Source: Marisediminicola antarctica
GTDB lineage: Bacteria > Actinomycetota > Actinomycetes > Actinomycetales > Microbacteriaceae
Assembly (NCBI RefSeq): GCF_009930795.1
Contig: NZ_CP017146.1
Coordinates: 2,170,001-2,234,000 of the forward strand
DNA length: 64,000 nucleotides
Direction: 5' to 3'
The notes beneath the pieces were generated by a model, which was given only the letters and a program-made list of their open reading frames with translations, was not told where the DNA came from and did not search any database. Positions within the stretch are counted from its first letter, which is position 1. Each line of letters opens with the position of its first letter. Shown one piece after another: positions 26,298 to 35,383 of this stretch. Made by a program: the position numbers and the translations under genes.

Positions 26298-27536
26298 TCA
26301 GCCGAGTGCGTCGAGCCAGACCTTCCGGGCGTCGAGCGCTTCCCGCGCGTCAGCGACCTTGCGCTTGTCACCGGACGCCTCCGCGTCGGCCAGCTCGCGT
26401 TCGAGCTTCGCGATCGCATCCTGAAGCTGGCTCGCGAGGCCCTCGGACCGGGCCTTCCGCTCGGGGTTGTTCTTCTCCCAGTGCTCCTCGTCGAGTTTGC
26501 GCACGGCGGTCTCGACCTTGCGCAGCCGATCCTCGACGACCTTGACCTTGTCGCGGGGGACCTTGCCAACAGCATCCCAGCGTCGCTGAACCTGGGCGAG
26601 GGTCTCTTTCGCCTTCACCCGGTCAGTCTCGGTGAGCAATGGCTCCGCCTCGGCGAGGAGGACGAGCTTCTGCTCGTAGTTCGCGGTGAACTCCTCGTCG
26701 TCGTGCGCGTCGACCTCGGCCTTCGCACCGTAGAGCACGTCACCGGCGGCCTTGAACTTGGCCCAGAGCGCGTCGTCGAACTTCTTGCCTGCGCGCCCGG
26801 CGAGCTTCCACTGGTCCAGGAGCGAGCGGTAACCGGGGATTCCGTCGGCCCCCTTCGGGATGAGCGCCTCGGCCTTCTCGACGAGCTCCTGCTTCTTGCC
26901 CCTCGCGTCGCGGTGCACCGAGTCGAGCTCGGCGAAGAACGCCTTGCGGTGCGTCTCGATCGTCGTGCGGGCGGCGCGGAATCGCTTCCACAGCTCGTTG
27001 CTCTCGTTCTTGGGCAGGCGCGGGCCGTCCTGCTGGTGCTTCTGCCACTTGGCGAAGATCTCGTCGAGGGCGGCGCTGACCTGCTTCCACTGCACCTTCG
27101 ACGGGTCCTGGGCGGCGAGCTGCTCCGCCTCCTCCACGAGGGCGGCGCGCTCGGCGACAGCGGCTTCGATCTGTGCCTTCTGCTCGGCGGACTGCTTCTC
27201 GACGATCTCTCCCACGGCACCCCCGAGCGCCTCGAGGCGCCGCGTCAGCATCGCGAGGTCGCCAACCGCGTTCGCGGTCGTAATCGTGGTCGTGAGCGTG
27301 GAGATCGTCTTGGCTACGTCGGCGACGGCCGTGCCGCGCTTGATGCGCTGCTCGAGAAGGGTCACCTGGCCCGCGAGCTCGGTGTACTTGCGCTCGAAGT
27401 AGGCGAGTGCCTCTTCCGCCGTTCCGTCGGGATACTGACCGACGGCGCGTTCGCCGTCCGCATCGCGGACGAACACGGTGCCGGTCTCGTCGACGCGTCC
27501 CCACGGTGCCTGATCGTTGGTCGCCACAAGCTTCAC
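26298..27536 (-). CDS. DUF349 repeat protein
   Basis: 412 residues, highly charged and almost wholly helical, built from several DUF349 repeats (segments such as LWKRFRAARTTIETHRKAFF and LWAKFKAAGDVLY). The N-terminal 60 residues (WGRVDETGTVFVRDADGERAVGQYP) form a small beta-rich module typical of actinobacterial members. The function is not established; no enzyme motif is visible. The GTG at 27536 is chosen because CGGAG lies 7 bases upstream. It is downstream of the cyclophilin gene in the same direction. Confidence 0.85.
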   Translation of the reverse strand: MKLVATNDQAPWGRVDETGTVFVRDADGERAVGQYPDGTAEEALAYFERKYTELAGQVTLLEQRIKRGTAVADVAKTISTLTTTITTANAVGDLAMLTRRLEALGGAVGEIVEKQSAEQKAQIEAAVAERAALVEEAEQLAAQDPSKVQWKQVSAALDEIFAKWQKHQQDGPRLPKNESNELWKRFRAARTTIETHRKAFFAELDSVHRDARGKKQELVEKAEALIPKGADGIPGYRSLLDQWKLAGRAGKKFDDALWAKFKAAGDVLYGAKAEVDAHDDEEFTANYEQKLVLLAEAEPLLTETDRVKAKETLAQVQRRWDAVGKVPRDKVKVVEDRLRKVETAVRKLDEEHWEKNNPERKARSEGLASQLQDAIAKLERELADAEASGDKRKVADAREALDARKVWLDALG

Positions 27537-27620
27537 CTTAATACTCCGGGTCGCTCCGGACGGAACGGCCGGGATCAAGCCTATTGCACGCACGCATGCC
27601 CGAATGCAGGGGTGCCCCGA

Positions 27621-28412
27621 CTACTCGAGCGTGATCGAGGAGATGACGGCGGGAATGGCGGGCTGCCCGTCGGTCGGGGAGGCGCCACCCTCGGCGACCC
27701 CGCCGCTCGCGATCTCGGCGATGAACTCGTCGAGGCCGTCGGTGACGGCACCGAAGACCGTGTACCCGCCACCGCTCGGATCGAGGTAGGAGTCCTCGTA
27801 GGTGATGAAGAACTGGGTGGACTGGCTCTCGGGGGTATCGGCTCTGGCCATGGCGATGGTGCCGGCCGGGTAGATGCCGTCCGCCGGCACGTTCTCGAGC
27901 GGGCCAAATGTGAAGCCGGGGTCATCCGAGCCGGTGAGGTTCGGCTGCCCGCACTGGATGACCTTGAGCTGATCCGCGCTCGTGAGGCGCTGGCAGGCGT
28001 TCTCGTCGTAGTAGCCGTCCTGGGCGAGGGAGATGAACACCGAGGCGGCCTGCGGGGCGAGATCGCCGTCGATGCGGATGCCGAGGTCGACCTCGTTCAT
28101 CTCGAGCAGCCCGGTCCAGGTGCGGTTCTCGGCGATGTCGGCGGAGGGCACATCGCCGAGGCTGCCGGTCTCGGTCTCCGGCACGTCGCTGGCGCTCGGG
28201 GTAGGCTCCGGCATTCCTGGCCCCGAGGTGAAGTAGACCACCTGGCTGATCGTGGCGATCGTGACGACGGCGAACACGCCGATGGCGGCGACCAGATTGT
28301 CGCGCGTGCGGCGGCGCAGCTTGGTCTCGTGCGCGGCCTGCCGGGCCTTGTAGTTGCGCAGGCGATCGCGGGCCTCGCGTTGTTCGCGCTCGGCGTTCTT
28401 GCTCGGTGCCAC
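27621..28412 (-). CDS. Membrane-anchored cyclophilin-type peptidyl-prolyl isomerase
   Basis: 263 residues. A charged cytoplasmic N-terminus (1-38) is followed by one membrane helix (NLVAAIGVFAVVTIATISQVV), a Pro/Thr/Glu linker, and an extracytoplasmic cyclophilin domain (about 95-263) with SVFISLAQDGYYDENACQRL, GTIAMARAD, STQFFITYED and YTVFGAVTDGLD. The substrate loop departs from the FHR signature of typical cyclophilins (CQR here), so activity may differ. It should help fold exported proteins. The GTG start has GGAGG upstream, and the gene is divergent from rarA. Confidence 0.9.
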   Translation of the reverse strand: MAPSKNAEREQREARDRLRNYKARQAAHETKLRRRTRDNLVAAIGVFAVVTIATISQVVYFTSGPGMPEPTPSASDVPETETGSLGDVPSADIAENRTWTGLLEMNEVDLGIRIDGDLAPQAASVFISLAQDGYYDENACQRLTSADQLKVIQCGQPNLTGSDDPGFTFGPLENVPADGIYPAGTIAMARADTPESQSTQFFITYEDSYLDPSGGGYTVFGAVTDGLDEFIAEIASGGVAEGGASPTDGQPAIPAVISSITLE

Positions 28413-28449
28413 GTGATCCTCCGTCGGTGTTGCCGGGTTGCCACCAAGA

Positions 28450-28455
28450 ACTTTA
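28450..28455 (-). promoter_or_regulatory. Candidate -10 of the cyclophilin gene
   Basis: TAAAGT on the minus strand lies 37 bases before the GTG at 28412, leaving a leader with GGAGG. It sits in the 70-base divergent gap with rarA. Confidence 0.35.
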
Positions 28456-28470
28456 GTCGGCGGGCGTGGC

Positions 28471-28476
28471 TACGAT
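28471..28476 (+). promoter_or_regulatory. -10 element of a leaderless rarA promoter
   Basis: TACGAT is followed by exactly six bases and the rarA ATG; no Shine-Dalgarno is present in the interval. Confidence 0.55.
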
Positions 28477-28482
28477 TGCCCA

Positions 28483-29820
28483 ATGGTTGATGCTCAGCTC
28501 GGTCTGCGCGGGGGAGCGACCCCGCTGGCGGTGCGGATGCGCCCGACCTCCCTCGACGAGGTCGCCGGTCAGAAGCACCTGCTGACGCCCGGATCGCCGC
28601 TCGTCAGCCTCGCCTCAGACACACTGGGCGAACGCGGCTCGGTATCGGTCATCCTTTGGGGCCCCCCGGGCACCGGCAAGACGACCCTCGCCCAGGCGAT
28701 CGCCCACACCTCCGGCCGCAAGTTCGTCGAGCTCTCCGCCGTGAACGCCGGAGTGCGCGACGTGCGCCAGGTGATGGAGCAGGCGATGTCGGCCCGAGAC
28801 CTCTACGGCGTCTCGACGATGCTGTTCCTCGACGAGATTCACCGGTTCTCGAAGGCCCAGCAGGACGCGCTGCTGCCCGGCGTCGAGAACGGCTGGGTGA
28901 TCCTCGTCGCGGCGACCACCGAGAACCCGTCGTTCTCGGTCATCTCCCCGCTGTTGTCCCGCTCCCTCCTTCTCACCCTCGAACCGCTCTCCGACGACGA
29001 CCTCGGCACGCTCGTCGACCGCGCCGTGACCGACCAGCGCGGACTCGGCGGGCGGGTGAGCCTCGACGATGGGGCGCGGGCGACGATCATCCGCCTCGCC
29101 TCGGGCGACGCCCGCCGCGCCCTGACCGCGCTCGAGGCGGCGGCGCAGACCGCGGTGTCGACGCTCTCCTCCACCGACGAGGTGCCCGTCGTCACGGCGG
29201 AGATCGTCGCGAGCGCCGTGGACCGCGCTCTCCTGCGCTACGACCGCAACGGCGACGAGCACTACGACGTGATCAGCGCGTTCATCAAGTCGGTGCGCGG
29301 GTCGGACGTGGATGCCGCGATCCACTACCTCGCCCGGATGATCGAGGCGGGGGAGGACCCCCGATTCATCGCCAGGCGGATCATCGTGAGCGCGGCGGAG
29401 GACATCGGCATGGCCGACCCGCAGGCGCTCGTGATCGCCGTCGCCGCCGCCGACGCGGTGCAGTTGATCGGGATGCCGGAGGGGCGAATCCCCCTCGCCG
29501 AGGCGGTGACCTATCTCGCGACGGCCCCCAAGTCGAACCGCTCCTACCTCGCGATCGACCGGGCCATAGAAGACGTGCGGGCCGGCAGATTCGGCCGCGT
29601 GCCGAAGCCGTTGCGCGACGCCCACTATCCCGGCGCCACGCGGCTCGGGCATGGCAAGGGATACCGTTATCCACACGACTCCCCGCTCGGCGTCGTGGCC
29701 CAGGACTACCTGCCGAGCGAGCTGCGTGGCACCGTGTACTACCAGCCCACCGAGCACGGACACGAGCGCGACGTCGCCGCGCGCCTCGAGAAGCTGCGGC
29801 GCATCATCCGGGGCGATTAG
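28483..29820 (+). CDS. rarA: Replication-associated recombination ATPase RarA (MgsA)
   Basis: 445 residues of a clamp-loader-like AAA+ ATPase. Walker A GPPGTGKT, Walker [21 protein letters not shown], sensor [19 protein letters not shown] and the C-terminal tetramerisation region with [11 protein letters not shown] and [10 protein letters not shown] are all present. It acts at stalled forks. The ATG at 28483 gives the usual N-terminus ([17 protein letters not shown]) and sits at the expected leaderless distance from TACGAT. Confidence 0.95.
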   Translation: MVDAQLGLRGGATPLAVRMRPTSLDEVAGQKHLLTPGSPLVSLASDTLGERGSVSVILWGPPGTGKTTLAQAIAHTSGRKFVELSAVNAGVRDVRQVMEQAMSARDLYGVSTMLFLDEIHRFSKAQQDALLPGVENGWVILVAATTENPSFSVISPLLSRSLLLTLEPLSDDDLGTLVDRAVTDQRGLGGRVSLDDGARATIIRLASGDARRALTALEAAAQTAVSTLSSTDEVPVVTAEIVASAVDRALLRYDRNGDEHYDVISAFIKSVRGSDVDAAIHYLARMIEAGEDPRFIARRIIVSAAEDIGMADPQALVIAVAAADAVQLIGMPEGRIPLAEAVTYLATAPKSNRSYLAIDRAIEDVRAGRFGRVPKPLRDAHYPGATRLGHGKGYRYPHDSPLGVVAQDYLPSELRGTVYYQPTEHGHERDVAARLEKLRRIIRGD

Positions 29821-29828
29821 ATCCGTGC

Positions 29829-29834
29829 TAATCT
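29829..29834 (+). promoter_or_regulatory. Candidate -10 of rpsD
   Basis: TAATCT just after the rarA stop would give rpsD a leader of about 185 bases, unusually long for this compact genome. The leader holds the hairpin at 29940-29980. Confidence 0.4.
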
Positions 29835-29939
29835 TGTGCCCGCCTACAGGGCTCGATTGCGCACGGCTGCTGCTCTCGAATTCCTGAAGGGAACCGTCCA
29901 GTAGCCGGACCGCTCCCGCGGCACATCCCTCTTCTAATG

Positions 29940-29980
29940 TTCGGATCGTTCGATGGTGTTCGCCATCGTCCCCGTCCGAA
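29940..29980 (+). promoter_or_regulatory. Structured rpsD leader, candidate S4 autoregulatory site
   Basis: Nested inverted repeats: outer arms TTCGGA (29940-29945) and TCCGAA (29975-29980) enclose CGATGG (29951-29956) and CCATCG (29963-29968) around a 6-base loop. It ends about 30 bases before the AAAGGAA ribosome binding site. Ribosomal protein S4 represses its own mRNA in other bacteria; a similar role here is inference. Confidence 0.4.
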
Positions 29981-30021
29981 GCCCTGTTGAAGACCGATGA
30001 TCTCTGTACCGAAAGGAACCC

Positions 30022-30651
30022 GTGTCTACTAAGTCACGTACTCGTAGCAAGACCCGCCTGTCGCGCGCGCTGGGCATCGCCCTCACGCCGAAGGCCGCCA
30101 AGTACCTCGAGAAGCGTCCGTACGCTCCCGGCGAGCACGGCCGCACCAAGCGCAAGACCGACTCCGACTACGCCGTGCGCCTTCGCGAGAAGCAGCGCCT
30201 GCGTGCCCAGTACGGTATCCGCGAAGCCCAGCTGAAGATCATCTTCGAAGAGGCCCGTCGCGCCCCCGGACTGACCGGTGAGAACCTTGTCGAGCTGCTC
30301 GAGATGCGTCTCGACGCTCTCGTGGTCCGCGCCGGCATCGCGCGCACCACGGCCCAGGCTCGCCAGCTCATCGTGCACCGCCACATCCTCGTCGATGGAG
30401 CGCGCGTCGACCGCCCGTCGTTCCGCGTCAAGGAGGGCCAGCTCATTCACGTCCACGCGAAGAGCGAGGGCCTCGAGCCGTTCCAGGTTGCCGCGGCCGG
30501 CGGTCACGTCGACCTGCTGCCCAAGCTTCCTCCCTACCTCGAGGTCGAGATCGACAAGCTCCAGGCGCGCCTCCTGCGCCGCCCGAAGCGCGTCGAGGTC
30601 CCCGTGACCTGTGAAGTTCAGCTCGTCGTGGAGTACTACGCCGCCCGCTGA
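30022..30651 (+). CDS. rpsD: 30S ribosomal protein S4
   Basis: 209 residues. The S4 RNA-binding domain (ENLVELLEMRLDALVVRAGIA ... ARQLIVHRHILVDGARVDRPS) is intact. The N-terminal region contains no cysteines, so this is the zinc-free (C-minus) form of S4. It starts 16S rRNA folding in the body of the 30S subunit and may repress its own mRNA. The GTG start follows GAAAGGAA. Confidence 0.97.
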   Translation: MSTKSRTRSKTRLSRALGIALTPKAAKYLEKRPYAPGEHGRTKRKTDSDYAVRLREKQRLRAQYGIREAQLKIIFEEARRAPGLTGENLVELLEMRLDALVVRAGIARTTAQARQLIVHRHILVDGARVDRPSFRVKEGQLIHVHAKSEGLEPFQVAAAGGHVDLLPKLPPYLEVEIDKLQARLLRRPKRVEVPVTCEVQLVVEYYAAR

Positions 30652-30694
30652 TTCACCGCACGTCGATTCACCGCACGTCGATTCACCGCACGTC
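30650..30694 (+). repeat. 15-bp perfect triplicate repeat at the rpsD stop
   Basis: Three perfect copies of gattcaccgcacgtc, the first starting inside the rpsD TGA. They lie just before a strong hairpin. They are non-coding. Confidence 0.95.
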
Positions 30695-30699
30695 GCCTC

Positions 30700-30727
30700 G
30701 GAGCGGGCCCCCTCGGGGGTCCGCTCC
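30700..30727 (+). terminator. Terminator-like hairpin after rpsD
   Basis: GGAGCGG and CCGCTCC pair around an inner CCCCC-TCG-GGGGG stem with a small internal offset. It is very stable but followed by only a weak T content, so it may act as a U-poor actinobacterial terminator or as an mRNA 3' stabiliser. Confidence 0.5.
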
Positions 30728-30757
30728 GCAGTCGTTAAGGGCGTCGATAACCCGAAC

Positions 30758-30763
30758 TAAGCT
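30758..30763 (+). promoter_or_regulatory. Candidate -10 of the small membrane protein gene and alaS
   Basis: TAAGCT lies 37 bases before the ATG at 30801, after the hairpin at 30700-30727. TTAAGG 17 bases upstream is a weak -35. The downstream run alaS-ruvX-mltG-aroE is tightly packed and may use it. Confidence 0.4.
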
Positions 30764-30800
30764 GGTAGACGGGCATCATCCGCTTTCCGGAGGAGAAATC

Positions 30801-30995
30801 ATGAAGAACGTACTATGGCTCGTCGTCGGCATCGGCGCCGGCTTCCTCGCCGCGCACCAGGTGAACCGCACCGAGGGCGGGCGTGCCTTCTTCCAGGAGC
30901 TCGACGCGCGCATCCAGGAATTCAACGCCGCCGTCGCCTCCGGCTACCGTTCGCGCGACTCCGAACTCCGCGGCGCACCCGACAACGACCGCTGA
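30801..30995 (+). CDS. Small membrane protein between rpsD and alaS
   Basis: 64 residues: an N-terminal hydrophobic helix (VLWLVVGIGAGFLAAHQV) and a charged cytoplasmic tail with EGGRAFFQELDARIQEFNAAV, which may form a short amphipathic helix. A strong GGAGGAG ribosome binding site lies before the ATG. I do not recognise a characterised family; its place directly before alaS suggests co-transcription. Function unknown. Confidence 0.75.
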   Translation: MKNVLWLVVGIGAGFLAAHQVNRTEGGRAFFQELDARIQEFNAAVASGYRSRDSELRGAPDNDR

Positions 30996-31056
30996 CCTCC
31001 AGCCCTCCACCCCGCGGCGGGATGCGCTCCCGCCTCACCAGCCCTGTTTGGACATC

Positions 31057-33711
31057 ATGCAGACCGCCGAAATCCGCCGCCGCTGGCTCGACTTCTTCGC
31101 CGAGCGAGGCCACACCGTCGTGCCGTCCGCATCCCTCGTGAGCGACGACCCGACCCTCATGTTCACCGTCGCCGGGATGGTGCCGTTCGTTCCGTATCTC
31201 ACCGGGCTGGTCCCGTCGCCGTTCCCGCGCGCGACGAGCGTGCAGAAATGCATCCGCACGCTCGACATCGAAGAGGTCGGCAAGACCACCAGACACGGCA
31301 CCTTCTTCCAGATGAACGGCAACTTCTCCTTCGGCGACTACTTCAAAGAAACGGCGATCCAGTACGCTTGGGAGCTGCTCACGACCCCGGAGGCCGACGG
31401 CGGCCTCGGCTTCGAGAAGAAGGACCTCTGGGTCACGGTCTACGAAAACGACGACGAGGCCGTCACGCTGTGGAAGAAGATCGCCGACCTTCCCGACGAA
31501 CGCATCCAGCGGCTCGGAATGGACAGCAACTACTGGTCCACCGGGCAATCGGGACCGGCCGGGCCCTGCTCCGAGATCTTCTTCGACCGTGGGCCCGCCT
31601 ACGGCAAGGAGGGCGGCCCCGCCGCCGACGACGACCGCTACATCGAGATCTGGAACCTCGTCTTCATGCAGTACCTCCGCGGGGAGGGCTCCGGCAAGGA
31701 CTTCCAGATCCTCGGCGAGCTTCCGCAGAAGAACATCGACACCGGGATGGGTCTCGAGCGCGTCGCCTTCATCAAACAGGGCGTCGAGAACCTCTACGAG
31801 ATCGACCAGGTGCGGCCGGTTCTCGACAAAGCGGCCGAGCTGTCCGGGCGCCGCTACGGCGCCGTGCACGAGGACGACGTGCGGATGCGGGTCGTCGCCG
31901 ACCACGTGCGGAGCGCGCTCATGCTCATGAGCGACGGTGTCACGCCGTCGAACGAGGGGCGCGGCTACATCCTGCGCCGACTGCTGCGCCGCACGGTTCG
32001 CGCCATGCGCCTGCTCGGTGTCGAGTCCGCGACATTCCCCGCGCTCTTCCCTGAGTCGAGAGACGCCATGAAGTCGGCCTATCCCGAGGTCGAGGCCGAC
32101 TACGACCGCATCGCCCGCCTCGCGTACGCCGAGGAGGAGACGTTCCTGCGCACGCTCGCGAGCGGCACGAACATCCTCGACGTCGCGGTGACGACGACCA
32201 AGAAGTCCGGTGCCCAGCAGCTTGCCGGGGACACCGCGTTCCTGCTGCACGACACCTTCGGGTTCCCGATCGACCTGACCCTCGAGATGGCCGAGGAGGC
32301 CGGACTCAGCGTCGACCGCGCCGCGTTCGACACGCTCATGCTTGAGCAGCGCACCATGGCGAAGGCCGACGCGAAGGCGAAGAAGACCCTGCTCGCCGAC
32401 CTGTCGGTGTACAGCGCGTTCCGGGCCGTGGGGGAGACCGTCTTCACCGGCTACGAATTCCTCGAAACCGACTCCCGCGTGCTTGGCCTCATCGTCGATG
32501 GCGTCGCGGTCAACAGGGCCGCCGCCGGCGATATCGCCGAGGTCATCCTCGCCGAGACCTCGCTCTACCCGGAGTCCGGCGGCCAGGAGGCCGACGCCGG
32601 CAGCATCGTCGGAAACGGCTTCGACCTCGAGGTGCTCGACGTGCAGAGGCCCGTCAAGGGGCTCGTGAGCCACAAGGTGCAGGTGCGCTCGGGAGAGGTC
32701 GGGGTCGGCGACGCCGCCACGAGCGTCGTTGACGCGGAATGGCGCCGCGGCGCCACCCAGGCCCACTCGGCGACACACCTCATCCACGCGGCCCTGCGGG
32801 AAACCCTCGGCGCCGATGCCCACCAGGCCGGCTCCTACAACCGCGCGGGCTACATGCGGCTGGACTTCAACTGGAACCAGGCGCTCTCCCCGGCGACCCG
32901 GAGCGAGATCGAGGAGATCGCGAACGCTGCGATCCGCAACAACCTCGACGTCGAGACGCGCGTGATGCCCCTCGACGAAGCCCGGGCGCTCGGTGCGATG
33001 GCGCTGTTCGGCGAGAAGTACGGCGAGACCGTGCGCGTCGTCGACATCGGCGGCCCCTGGTCCCGGGAGCTCTGCGCCGGAACCCACGTCGCTCGCAGCT
33101 CCGAGATCGGGCTCATCAACCTCGTGAGCGAGACCTCGGTCGGCTCGAGCAACCGACGGATCGAGTCGCTCGTCGGCATCGACGCCTTCCGAGACCTCGC
33201 GACCGAGCGCGCCATCGTCGGGCAGCTCACCTCGACACTCAAGACGCCGCGGGAGCACCTGCCCGACCGCATCGGCGAGCTGATCCAGAGCCTCAAGGCA
33301 GCTGAGAAGAAGATCGCCCAGTTCGAGGCGGCCGCCCTGTCGCAGCGGGTGCCCGCGATCATCGACGCATCCACCCGCGTCGGCGAACTCACGGTCGTGA
33401 ACGAGAACGTCGGCACGGTCGCCACGTCGGATGACCTACGCTCCCTCGTGCAGTCGGTGCGCGCGCGCCTCGGCAGCGACGCGGCAGTCGTCTCCCTCGC
33501 GGCGGATGTCGGGGGCAAGCCAGCCGTGATCGTCGCGACGAACGACGCCGCCCGCGCGCGCGGTGCGAAGGCGGGCGCGCTGGCCAAGATCGCCGCTGCA
33601 GTGCTCGGCGGCGGCGGCGGCGGCAAGGACGACCTCGCTCAGGGCGGCGGCTCCGACGTGGGCGCGATCCCCGCGGCGCTCGAGGCCATTTCGAACGCCC
33701 TGCCGAGGTAG
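31057..33711 (+). CDS. alaS: Alanyl-tRNA synthetase
   Basis: 884 residues: class II core at the N-terminus (RRRWLDFFAERGHTVVPSASL, then TTRHGTFFQMNGNFSFGDYFK), the editing domain with HSATH and CAGTHV that together bind zinc and hydrolyse mischarged Ser- or Gly-tRNA, and a C-terminal DHHA1/oligomerisation part with a Gly-rich GGGGGGKDD stretch. The frame is open upstream, but the ATG at 31057 begins the conserved MQTAEIRRRW start. The gap to ruvX is 2 bases. Confidence 0.97.
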   Translation: MQTAEIRRRWLDFFAERGHTVVPSASLVSDDPTLMFTVAGMVPFVPYLTGLVPSPFPRATSVQKCIRTLDIEEVGKTTRHGTFFQMNGNFSFGDYFKETAIQYAWELLTTPEADGGLGFEKKDLWVTVYENDDEAVTLWKKIADLPDERIQRLGMDSNYWSTGQSGPAGPCSEIFFDRGPAYGKEGGPAADDDRYIEIWNLVFMQYLRGEGSGKDFQILGELPQKNIDTGMGLERVAFIKQGVENLYEIDQVRPVLDKAAELSGRRYGAVHEDDVRMRVVADHVRSALMLMSDGVTPSNEGRGYILRRLLRRTVRAMRLLGVESATFPALFPESRDAMKSAYPEVEADYDRIARLAYAEEETFLRTLASGTNILDVAVTTTKKSGAQQLAGDTAFLLHDTFGFPIDLTLEMAEEAGLSVDRAAFDTLMLEQRTMAKADAKAKKTLLADLSVYSAFRAVGETVFTGYEFLETDSRVLGLIVDGVAVNRAAAGDIAEVILAETSLYPESGGQEADAGSIVGNGFDLEVLDVQRPVKGLVSHKVQVRSGEVGVGDAATSVVDAEWRRGATQAHSATHLIHAALRETLGADAHQAGSYNRAGYMRLDFNWNQALSPATRSEIEEIANAAIRNNLDVETRVMPLDEARALGAMALFGEKYGETVRVVDIGGPWSRELCAGTHVARSSEIGLINLVSETSVGSSNRRIESLVGIDAFRDLATERAIVGQLTSTLKTPREHLPDRIGELIQSLKAAEKKIAQFEAAALSQRVPAIIDASTRVGELTVVNENVGTVATSDDLRSLVQSVRARLGSDAAVVSLAADVGGKPAVIVATNDAARARGAKAGALAKIAAAVLGGGGGGKDDLAQGGGSDVGAIPAALEAISNALPR

Positions 33712-33713
33712 CT

Positions 33714-34166
33714 GTGCGTGCGGGAGTCCGGATCGGCGTCGACGTCGGCAAGGCGAGGATCGGGGTCGCGAGGAGCGACTTCCACGGCATGCTCGCGATG
33801 CCGGTCGAGACGGTGCCCCGCGGGGCCGGCGACGTGCGCACGATCGTCGCGCACGCGCGGGAGCACTCGGCGACCGAGATCGTCGTCGGCCTGCCGATCG
33901 CCCTCAGCGGCGGAGAGACCGCGTCGACGCAGGATGCCCGTGACTTCGCAGCGCTGATCGCCGCGTCGAGCCCCGACGCCCCGGTGCGCCTCGTCGACGA
34001 GCGCCTCTCCACAGTCTCCGCCCAGCAGGCCCTGCGAGCCGCCGGCCGCACGACGAAGAACTCGCGAAATGTGATCGACCAAGTCGCGGCCGTTATAATT
34101 CTGCAACATGCCCTCGACTTCGAGCGGGCCAGCGGAACCCCGCCGGGCACCCTCGTGGTTCCCTGA
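33714..34166 (+). CDS. ruvX: Holliday junction resolvase-like RuvX (YqgF)
   Basis: 150 residues with an RNase H-like fold: GVDVGKARIGVARSD at the start, VVGLPIALSGGE in the middle, LVDERLSTVSAQQAL and a final DQVAAVIILQHAL. YqgF/RuvX proteins process 16S pre-rRNA in Escherichia coli, and a resolvase role has been proposed. The GTG start is 2 bases after alaS; mltG follows after 11 bases. Confidence 0.93.
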   Translation: MRAGVRIGVDVGKARIGVARSDFHGMLAMPVETVPRGAGDVRTIVAHAREHSATEIVVGLPIALSGGETASTQDARDFAALIAASSPDAPVRLVDERLSTVSAQQALRAAGRTTKNSRNVIDQVAAVIILQHALDFERASGTPPGTLVVP

Positions 34167-34177
34167 CGCAAGGACCT

Positions 34178-35383
34178 ATGACCGTGTCGAATGATCCGAG
34201 CTGGGACGACCTGTTAGCGTCGCAGCCCGCCACGACAGACACCCGCACCGCGACCGACGGGCTCGACGCGAGCGCGTCGGCCGACCGGGCGAAGCGCACG
34301 CGCCGCCGCCGTCGTCGCGCTGTGCTCGTCAGCGCCCTCGTCCTGGTCGCCGCGCTCGGCATCGGTACCGCCGGCATCTTCTTCACCTTCGAGGACCGCA
34401 TCCGCAGCGTCCTCGGTTGGGAGGGGCCGATCGACTACGAGGGCGAGGGGACCGGCGAGGTCGTCGTCACCATCACCAGTGGCCAGGTCGGGGGCGACAT
34501 CGCGACCCTTCTCGCCGAGCAGGACGTCGTCATGACTTACAAGGCCTTCTATTCGCTCCTGCTTCAGAATCCCGAGGTCACCTTCCAGCCCGGCAATTAC
34601 GCGCTCCGCACTCAGATGAGCGCGAGGGCGGCCCTCGACGCACTCCAGAACCCCGCGAACCGGGTGGAGCTGTCAATCGGGTTCAACGAGGGGCTGAGCA
34701 TCGACCAGGTTCTCGAATCGTTGAGCGATTCCTCCGGCATCCCGCTCACCGAGTTGGAGGCCGCGGCCGCCGACCCGACCGTGTACGGCGTCGGCGCGGA
34801 GGCCCCCAGCCTCGAGGGGTACCTGTTCCCGGCCCGCTACACGCTCGACCCGAGCGTCGACGCCGCCTCCATCCTGCAGACGCTCGTCGACCGCACCTTC
34901 GAGTCGCTCGACGCGGCGGGCGTCGCCCCCGAGGACCGGCACCGGATACTCACCATCGCCGCACTCATCCAGCGGGAGGCGGGGTCGAACCCGGACGACT
35001 TCTACAAGGTGTCGCGGGTGATCCAGAACCGCCTCGAGACCGGCATGCCCCTCCAGATGGACTCCACCGCGCACTACGGCTACGCCTGGCGCTACGGCGA
35101 GCGGCTCGACCAGTCCGTGTTCAGCACCCAGGCCGAGCTCGACGACGACAACGCCTACAACACCTATCAGATCCAGGGACTGCCGCTCGGGCCGATCGGC
35201 GCCGCCGGCGACCTCGCGATCGACGCCGCGGTGAACCCGGCCGACGGCAACTGGCTGTTCTTCGTGACGGTGAACCTCGACACCGGCGAGACGGCGTTCA
35301 CCGCCACGGGCGAGGAACACAACGCAGCGGTGCGCCGCCTGCAGGCCTGGTGCGAGGAGACGAAGAGCCCGAACTGTGCCTGA
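34178..35383 (+). CDS. mltG: Endolytic peptidoglycan transglycosylase MltG
   Basis: 401 residues: an Arg-rich cytoplasmic head (about 36-49), one membrane helix (VLVSALVLVAALGIGTAGIFF), a LysM-like extracytoplasmic part and the YceG catalytic domain with IAALIQREAG (catalytic Glu), FYKVSRVIQNRL, LQMDSTAHYG, NTYQIQGLPLGPI and a final NWLFFV. It cuts nascent glycan strands. The position between ruvX and aroE is the usual actinobacterial one. Confidence 0.95.
   Translation: MTVSNDPSWDDLLASQPATTDTRTATDGLDASASADRAKRTRRRRRRAVLVSALVLVAALGIGTAGIFFTFEDRIRSVLGWEGPIDYEGEGTGEVVVTITSGQVGGDIATLLAEQDVVMTYKAFYSLLLQNPEVTFQPGNYALRTQMSARAALDALQNPANRVELSIGFNEGLSIDQVLESLSDSSGIPLTELEAAAADPTVYGVGAEAPSLEGYLFPARYTLDPSVDAASILQTLVDRTFESLDAAGVAPEDRHRILTIAALIQREAGSNPDDFYKVSRVIQNRLETGMPLQMDSTAHYGYAWRYGERLDQSVFSTQAELDDDNAYNTYQIQGLPLGPIGAAGDLAIDAAVNPADGNWLFFVTVNLDTGETAFTATGEEHNAAVRRLQAWCEETKSPNCA

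Noticed and set aside
25719-28490. Plus-strand open frame of about 920 codons opposite the AbiEi-like, DUF349 and cyclophilin genes
   Set aside because: It mirrors three minus-strand genes with recognisable domains and has no family features of its own.
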